Position numbers and translations under genes: made by a program. Source: a virus. Taken from it: DNA of 64,000 bases. The notes beneath the pieces were generated by a model. That model was given only the letters and a program-made list of their open reading frames with translations, was not told where the DNA came from and did no database searches. Below are positions 59,794-64,000 of the stretch, piece by piece (the first letter of the stretch is position 1; every line of letters starts with the position of its first letter). The stretch lies in IMG/VR virus record IMGVR_UViG_3300023184_005191, positions 1-64,000 of that record; one strand, 5' to 3'.

Positions 59794-60588
59794 TTAAAGT
59801 CCATTTATTTCTCTAAACATAGTAACATTCCAATCTACAAGATCTATATTTAAATCATTAATATTCATGTCTTGAAAATTATTCATGTTTGCTAGTGGTT
59901 TTGATTGTAAACCCATTTTTGTATAAGGCATTTCACCGATTGCAGCCATAATTGGATTTGAGGTATCAATAGATTCAATACAGTCAAGATTTTTATACAT
60001 TCCAAATTCAATAGGAGATGCTGTCCCAAGTAAGTGCACACGATCAAATTTTGTTAAGATACGTTGTTCATATAAAGATGATATAACAATAAAACGTCCA
60101 ATTGCTTTACCTAGATCTTTGTTTGGGTGTGGACATACTTCATTATAGTATGAGGCACCGTATGAATATGCTATCTTTTTGTAACCTAAATCTTTATATG
60201 TTTGAGTACAAAGCATAGCATTGTGTGCTGATTTTGCTTGCACTACAGCTACTTTCATTACCTCTTTAGGTAACTCAATTGTTGCCCATTGTCTTGCATT
60301 TCTAACTGAAGCATCTTTATCTTCCCATACATCTGGGATAATAAACTCGTTTGGTTTAATTTCGTTTATCCAGTATAGTAAACGTTCTGTATTATATGCC
60401 TCACCTAGTTCATGTAAGGAATTATCCATTACAATATAGCGGCCCATTTCTTTTGATTTGTAGAAGAAATCTCTATATTCCTCGTTTTGGTCCATTAAAT
60501 GAGGGAGCATATAATCATATGAATTGAACTCTCGGCTTTTCTCTAAAAGACAAAATGGAACTTCATGTGAAATTTTTATTTTTTTCAT
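59794..60588 (-). CDS. dpdA: DpdA-like DNA deazaguanine transglycosylase
   Basis: 264 residues. The segments YIVMDNSLHELGEAYN, FIIPDVWEDKDA and DRVHLLGTASPIEFG match the phage branch of tRNA-guanine-transglycosylase-like enzymes (DpdA family) that exchange guanine in DNA for a 7-deazaguanine base. VMDNS and PDVW would supply the catalytic Asp residues. Together with folE, queD, queE and queC it completes a DNA-modification route that protects phage DNA from restriction. Confidence 0.83.
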   Translation of the reverse strand: MKKIKISHEVPFCLLEKSREFNSYDYMLPHLMDQNEEYRDFFYKSKEMGRYIVMDNSLHELGEAYNTERLLYWINEIKPNEFIIPDVWEDKDASVRNARQWATIELPKEVMKVAVVQAKSAHNAMLCTQTYKDLGYKKIAYSYGASYYNEVCPHPNKDLGKAIGRFIVISSLYEQRILTKFDRVHLLGTASPIEFGMYKNLDCIESIDTSNPIMAAIGEMPYTKMGLQSKPLANMNNFQDMNINDLNIDLVDWNVTMFREINGL

Positions 60589-60809
60589 ACTAATAGATTT
60601 TTGTGGTCTTGGATACTTCTTTCACATTGAGCAATCTTACTGCTTATCTTTGATTGCAATTCTTTCATTGTGCTTTCTGATAAACCAACCGTTTCTTTTA
60701 AAACAACTATACTTGTCCATAGGCTTTCCATATTGTTTTTGACATCTGTTTGGGCAACTATATGAGCCTTGATTTGTAAATTATTCATTATTTTATTTTT
60801 AAATTTCAA
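60585..60809 (-). CDS. Small helical protein
   Basis: 74 residues, coiled-coil-like (ESTMKELQSKISSKIAQCER). Overlaps the start of the DpdA-like gene by 4 bases. Unknown function. Confidence 0.62.
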   Translation of the reverse strand: MKFKNKIMNNLQIKAHIVAQTDVKNNMESLWTSIVVLKETVGLSESTMKELQSKISSKIAQCERSIQDHKNLLV

Positions 60810-60822
60810 TAGTGGTAAACAA

Positions 60823-61005
60823 TTACCTAGAAAGTGGTTTATCTTTCAAATCTTCATGTTCATTTATTTTATCCCACATATTATTCAATACTAAAAGTAA
60901 TGGGTCTAATCCAACTTTTTCTTTAATTGAATTATATTCTTCATAAGTAAATGCTGTTATCATATCAACACCATCAATCTGTAATTTAATTTTTATTGTT
61001 CTCAT
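60823..61005 (-). CDS. Small hypothetical protein
   Basis: 60 residues, no recognised motif. Lies in a run of small genes 61744 to 60585 with short gaps. Support is its position and start spacing. Confidence 0.55.
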   Translation of the reverse strand: MRTIKIKLQIDGVDMITAFTYEEYNSIKEKVGLDPLLLVLNNMWDKINEHEDLKDKPLSR

Positions 61006-61041
61006 AATTTTAATAATTTATTTAATAACTGTTTTAATAAT

Positions 61042-61218
61042 TTAAGAGTGTGCCATTTTATACATTTCACACAGATTAAAAAGCATTTCCTCTGCTTGTT
61101 TTTTACGCTTGTCATAAGTATCATTAGTATCACCAACTTCTGAGGTTAATTTGGCAATATCATTAGCAATACTTTTTAGTTGCTCCTCAACTACTTTTTT
61201 TTCTTGTTCTTTTTTCAT
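61042..61218 (-). CDS. Small helical protein
   Basis: 58 residues, highly charged helix (MKKEQEKKVVEEQLKS...) with two Cys/Met residues near the end. ATG overlaps the stop of the gene at 61215-61490 by 4 bases, which supports coupling. Confidence 0.58.
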   Translation of the reverse strand: MKKEQEKKVVEEQLKSIANDIAKLTSEVGDTNDTYDKRKKQAEEMLFNLCEMYKMAHS

Positions 61219-61490
61219 ACTATACGTTTTATAGTTATTGTATTATTTCCTTCTATTTTAATTTGCTCAGCCAATTGTTTCTGGTATTCACGGAGGAATT
61301 GATATTTAATATCTAAAGCTAATTCATATCCTCTACCATCATCCATTATAGATATAGTTTTACCTTGTTGTAAAGATTCAACGCCTTGTTTTACATTTTT
61401 TTCATATTGCTCTTGTTTCCAATTATCTTGAAAATTAGGTTCAGGCATTGAACTTTTTGGCTTTTCTCTTTTAAATATATTGAAATTCAT
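61215..61490 (-). CDS. Hypothetical protein
   Basis: 91 residues, Lys/Gln-rich, mostly helical (NWKQEQYEKNVKQGVESLQQ). No recognised motif. Part of the same coupled run of small genes. Confidence 0.62.
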   Translation of the reverse strand: MNFNIFKREKPKSSMPEPNFQDNWKQEQYEKNVKQGVESLQQGKTISIMDDGRGYELALDIKYQFLREYQKQLAEQIKIEGNNTITIKRIV

Positions 61491-61495
61491 ATTAT

Positions 61496-61744
61496 TTAGT
61501 TTAATGCAAATGTATGTTCTCTTTCTTTGATTTCCACGCTTTCTTGAGTGGAAAAACGCATAGCATCATATCCAATCCAACGCATGCCCCATTTTGTGGT
61601 TCCTTCATTTACGGCGCCTTTTATAATGTAAACTCGTTGATCTAACGCGTTTAAATATTCATTTTCTACTTCATATTCTTGACCCTCAACTATGTGAGCC
61701 CCTAATGGAAGATTTTTATCGTTTATACAAGTTACTGCTTTCAT
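61496..61744 (-). CDS. Hypothetical protein
   Basis: 82 residues, beta-rich (GQEYEVENEYLNALDQRVYI), perhaps an SH3-like small domain. No family assigned. Confidence 0.65.
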   Translation of the reverse strand: MKAVTCINDKNLPLGAHIVEGQEYEVENEYLNALDQRVYIIKGAVNEGTTKWGMRWIGYDAMRFSTQESVEIKEREHTFALN

Positions 61745-61886
61745 CTTGAATGTTGTCTCTTTTTGTATATTTAATTTTTACTATTTCTCCTTCACCTATA
61801 ATTAAAGTCCCTACTTTAAGAGATTTATCTTTTGTATACCATGAAGATTTTTTACCTAAATAACTTTTTATGTATATGTAAGGCAT
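61716..61886 (-). CDS. Small hypothetical protein
   Basis: 56 residues (MPYIYIKSYLGKKSSWYTKD...). It overlaps the gene at 61496-61744 by 29 bases and starts one base after the transglycosylase stop, so it is plausible but less certain. Confidence 0.42.
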   Translation of the reverse strand: MPYIYIKSYLGKKSSWYTKDKSLKVGTLIIGEGEIVKIKYTKRDNIQDESSNLYKR

Positions 61887-62404
61887 TACCAAATTAGTTT
61901 ATGATTATACACTTTGTGAGAATATCCATTTATACATGGTCTTCCTGTATTATATGCTCCAAACACTACTTTCCAATCTCTATATCTGTTATGTAATCTT
62001 CGTAGAAGTTTCATAGAGGTATAAACATTGTATTTGATATCTGTTTTTAGTTTATTTACAGATACTCCATCTCTATTTAACCCTCTAGCGGTTGATAACA
62101 TTACCTGCATTGGACCTACCGCACCCGCACTAGAAGTTTGAGCTGGGTTGTATTTCCAATGGAATGGTCCTTTATATCCTGTTTCTGTATTGGCAACTCC
62201 AAATGCATATCGTATTGGGATATTAAAAGTATCCGCGTATGCTTTAATGTAATTATACATTTGCAATGATGGTGGTGATCCTTGATTAATACTGTCCGGA
62301 ACGCGCACAATTTGAATTGGCTGCTTTTCTGGTTCAGTAACGGAAAAAGTGGTGACAGCTACAGCTCCCACCACAATTCCGATTTTAATACTATTTACCA
62401 ACAT
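61886..62404 (-). CDS. Lytic transglycosylase (SLT domain)
   Basis: 172 residues. An N-terminal hydrophobic helix (about 5-20) is followed by ANTETGYKGPFHWKYNPAQ (catalytic Glu), SAGAVGPMQVML and KVVFGAYNTG, the GLMQ-like and AYN motifs of family 1 transglycosylases. It cleaves peptidoglycan, either at the virion for DNA entry or in lysis. The signal/anchor suggests action in the periplasm. Confidence 0.88.
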   Translation of the reverse strand: MLVNSIKIGIVVGAVAVTTFSVTEPEKQPIQIVRVPDSINQGSPPSLQMYNYIKAYADTFNIPIRYAFGVANTETGYKGPFHWKYNPAQTSSAGAVGPMQVMLSTARGLNRDGVSVNKLKTDIKYNVYTSMKLLRRLHNRYRDWKVVFGAYNTGRPCINGYSHKVYNHKLIW

Positions 62405-62711
62405 TTACTACCTCTTGGTGAATACGATTTGCATACATTCCAAAAATTGTTTGACCAATTTTATCTGAGTACACAATATACTTTCCAGTAGATCTTTCAA
62501 TCATGATCAATTCATTTGATTCATTAACAGCGATTGAGATTTCCTCTGGTGAAAACGCATGTGCATACGGGTTTTCAATTTTAACATCCTCTTTTTTAGA
62601 TGCTTGATACATTCCACCTAACTTAAATGCTGATGTTGCAATTGATACTGCGATTACTACATTCAAAGCTGGTTTGATGTTTTTTACAATTGTTTCTTTT
62701 GTAATTTTCAT
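62391..62711 (-). CDS. Membrane-anchored protein
   Basis: 106 residues: an N-terminal transmembrane segment (about 14-32), a Lys/Glu linker and a small beta-rich domain (ISIAVNESNELIMIERSTGK). It overlaps the transglycosylase start by 14 bases, so both may form a lysis or entry module. Promoter/terminator module at 62730-62766. Confidence 0.65.
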   Translation of the reverse strand: MKITKETIVKNIKPALNVVIAVSIATSAFKLGGMYQASKKEDVKIENPYAHAFSPEEISIAVNESNELIMIERSTGKYIVYSDKIGQTIFGMYANRIHQEVVNVGK

Positions 62712-62729
62712 AACTTTTATTTTTCTTTA

Positions 62730-62766
62730 AATATACAAAAAAAGCTTGTCTAAGACAAGCTCTTTG
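62730..62766 (-). promoter_or_regulatory. Fused terminator-promoter module
   Basis: Hairpin GAGCTTGTC-TTA-GACAAGCTT, seven T, G, TATATTT; ends the small basic gene at 62769 and starts the lysis-like unit. Confidence 0.68.
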
Positions 62767-62768
62767 AA

Positions 62769-62909
62769 TTATCTTCCTTGACCCTTATAAGATTTTTTAT
62801 AATTTTTAGAGTTTTTAGAATTCGATACTTTTGATTTTGCATGTACTCCAGGTCTAGATATTTTAGGAGACATAGATAGTTTTTGTGGGGATTGTGTTGT
62901 TTTTGCCAT
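62769..62909 (-). CDS. Small very basic protein
   Basis: 46 residues (MAKTTQSPQKLSMSPKISRP...) ending in SKNYKKSYKGQGR, a pattern seen in small basic phage proteins, perhaps DNA- or RNA-binding. Ends immediately before the terminator hairpin. Confidence 0.6.
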   Translation of the reverse strand: MAKTTQSPQKLSMSPKISRPGVHAKSKVSNSKNSKNYKKSYKGQGR

Positions 62910-62911
62910 GA

Positions 62912-63283
62912 TTATAGAGGTGTGATATTTTGAGGATTAACAATAAATGATTTTACCCCCTCAATTTTTTTAATATCTGTTACAATAGATTGAATTTTTT
63001 CTCTACTAAATCCACCTTGTTTGATAAAAGGGTAACCATCTATTTTTAAATTTAAAATCACTTTTAAATTATCATTATTTTGAGAATACTCCCCATCTAA
63101 ATCTACAGTTGATACAATTGTAACTCCAGTTAATGATCTGATATCTGAAAGTATTTCTTGTTGGGGTCTAATGACTGTGTTAGTAATTAATATCCCTTTA
63201 ACTTTGAATTTATCAACATATTCTTCTGAAAGTATTTTGATAATTTCTTCTTTTATTACTTTTTTTAATTTAGATGATTCCAT
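62912..63283 (-). CDS. Protein with KEE-type N-terminal tag
   Basis: 123 residues. The start (MESSKLKKVIKEEIIKILSE) is the second kind of phage N-terminal amphipathic tag, with a possible protease site at ILSE. The body is an alpha/beta domain (VTIVSTVDLDGEYS, KVILNLKIDGYPF), similar in pattern to ferredoxin-like folds. Function unknown. Confidence 0.68.
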   Translation of the reverse strand: MESSKLKKVIKEEIIKILSEEYVDKFKVKGILITNTVIRPQQEILSDIRSLTGVTIVSTVDLDGEYSQNNDNLKVILNLKIDGYPFIKQGGFSREKIQSIVTDIKKIEGVKSFIVNPQNITPL

Positions 63284-63285
63284 AA

Positions 63286-63753
63286 TTAGCTTCCAATTTC
63301 AAAGTGCATCCAATCATAATTTTTTTCTCTACCTAAGGAAATAAATCCATGTTTGTAAAAAATATCAATCATTGGTTTATATTCAGGACGAGCAAATCTA
63401 GCTGTTTTTGAGCTTTCTTTAAGCAGGTTACGAGATGGATCTAGATCAATAGCAACAGCCCATGAATGTTTAGACCAATCTGTTCCTCCTCTCATTTTTC
63501 TAAAATTAAAGCAACCACCAAATAAATCTATTCCTAGTTCTACTATTTTTTCATATCCATAATGAGCTAAAATATCATTAAATACTAACTTAAATTTATC
63601 TGCTACTAATTTATGGCATCTCATTTTAGTTACTTTCTCATCTAAATCCCATGCTATACGCATAGGATAAGGTAAATCAATTGTTACTAAATATTCTTTT
63701 CCATCAACTGTAGGTTTACCATATTTTGCTATTAATTGTTTTGTATTTAACAT
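63286..63753 (-). CDS. M15-type peptidoglycan endopeptidase
   Basis: 155 residues. [15 protein letters not shown] (SxHxxGxAxD variant) and [11 protein letters not shown] supply the zinc His/Asp/His ligands of VanY/M15_4 peptidases, which cut peptide cross-links of the cell wall. No signal peptide, so it may be a virion-associated or holin-dependent endolysin. Stop and start nearly meet the tagged gene downstream. Confidence 0.87.
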   Translation of the reverse strand: MLNTKQLIAKYGKPTVDGKEYLVTIDLPYPMRIAWDLDEKVTKMRCHKLVADKFKLVFNDILAHYGYEKIVELGIDLFGGCFNFRKMRGGTDWSKHSWAVAIDLDPSRNLLKESSKTARFARPEYKPMIDIFYKHGFISLGREKNYDWMHFEIGS

Positions 63754-63763
63754 ATTTTATATT

Positions 63764-63958
63764 TTATGAAAAAAGGTTAGTTAAAAATTTTCCTATAATG
63801 CCTATTAAGAATAATGTAATTCCTATCCAAGCATGGCTCGCTAGAATTGCTGGTACTCCCATAGCTGATACTCCTAAAAGTGCATCTCCTATTTGTCTCC
63901 ACTTTTTTGGAGTAGGAGCCCAGTAATTTCTTTTTATTTTTTTAAAGGATCTTAACAT
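63764..63958 (-). CDS. Small membrane protein, possible holin
   Basis: 64 residues. A basic start (MLRSFKKIKRNYWAPTPKKW) and two hydrophobic stretches (GDALLGVSAMGVPAILA, ITLFLIGIIGKFLTNLF) next to the M15 peptidase gene. Holin function is an inference from position and topology. Confidence 0.65.
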   Translation of the reverse strand: MLRSFKKIKRNYWAPTPKKWRQIGDALLGVSAMGVPAILASHAWIGITLFLIGIIGKFLTNLFS

Positions 63959-63973
63959 ACCTATAATATTTTA

Positions 63974-63986
63974 TTTATTATACATA
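63974..63986 (-). promoter_or_regulatory. TATnTATAATAAA motif
   Basis: TATGTATAATAAA, 15 bases before the ATG at 63958, near the window edge. Confidence 0.4.
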
Positions 63987-64000
63987 TGTAAAAGTCCATT

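Overview
The window reads as one continuous piece of a large, AT-rich tailed bacteriophage genome. Every gene I can support lies on the minus strand; the plus-strand ORFs are shadows. The host is most likely a member of the Bacteroidota, probably a flavobacterium. Many promoters have a TTTG-type upstream box about 20 bases before a TATATT-type box, as in that phylum, and one gene encodes a secreted protein with a type IX secretion (T9SS) sorting domain. Phage identity rests on a T4-type replisome (family B DNA polymerase, sliding clamp, clamp loader), DNA and RNA ligases, free-standing homing endonucleases, a tRNA cluster and cell-wall lytic enzymes. No terminase, capsid or tail gene was recognised, so this is the replication/metabolism/accessory part of a longer genome.

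Layout in plus coordinates (transcription runs right to left). 1-12.6 kb: small phage proteins, DNA ligase, two metallophosphoesterases, a RadA/RecA-like ATPase between two DUF932-like paralogues, an RNA ligase and a P-loop kinase. 13.0-15.45 kb: recognisable Met, Leu, Glu, Tyr and Gln tRNAs, odd tRNA-like elements, several structured spacer RNAs with long terminal stems and an HNH endonuclease. 15.4-22.7 kb: thioesterase, thymidylate synthase, the T9SS cargo, small proteins and a degenerate HNH protein. 22.7-37.6 kb: about 15 kb of sugar-nucleotide and glycosyltransferase genes. 37.7-51.7 kb: replisome, Cas4-like nuclease, GroEL/GroES, proteins with a shared N-terminal LAGIITE-type tag, a MazG-like protein. 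51.7-60.6 kb: nucleotidyltransferase, FolE, phosphoribosyltransferase, thioredoxin, QueE, QueD, QueC and a DpdA-like transglycosylase, i.e. a 7-deazaguanine DNA-modification route. 60.6-64 kb: small proteins, a lytic transglycosylase and an M15 peptidase.

The most unusual system is the sugar operon. GDP-mannose 4,6-dehydratase, a ColD-like dehydratase (catalytic Lys replaced by His), an SDR reductase and a transketolase split into N- and C-terminal genes suggest synthesis of a carbon-branched 3,6-dideoxy sugar. It is linked to UDP-galactopyranose mutase and about eight glycosyltransferases. The product could decorate the virion, the DNA or the host surface; the sequence does not decide.

Three recurrent upstream motifs appear to organise expression: AAAGGAAT-N22-TATATTC (only in the first 11.4 kb), TTTGGA-N18-TATATT (throughout), and TATnTATAATAAA (in front of tagged proteins and homing endonucleases). 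In several places the preceding gene's terminator hairpin is the spacer of the next promoter.
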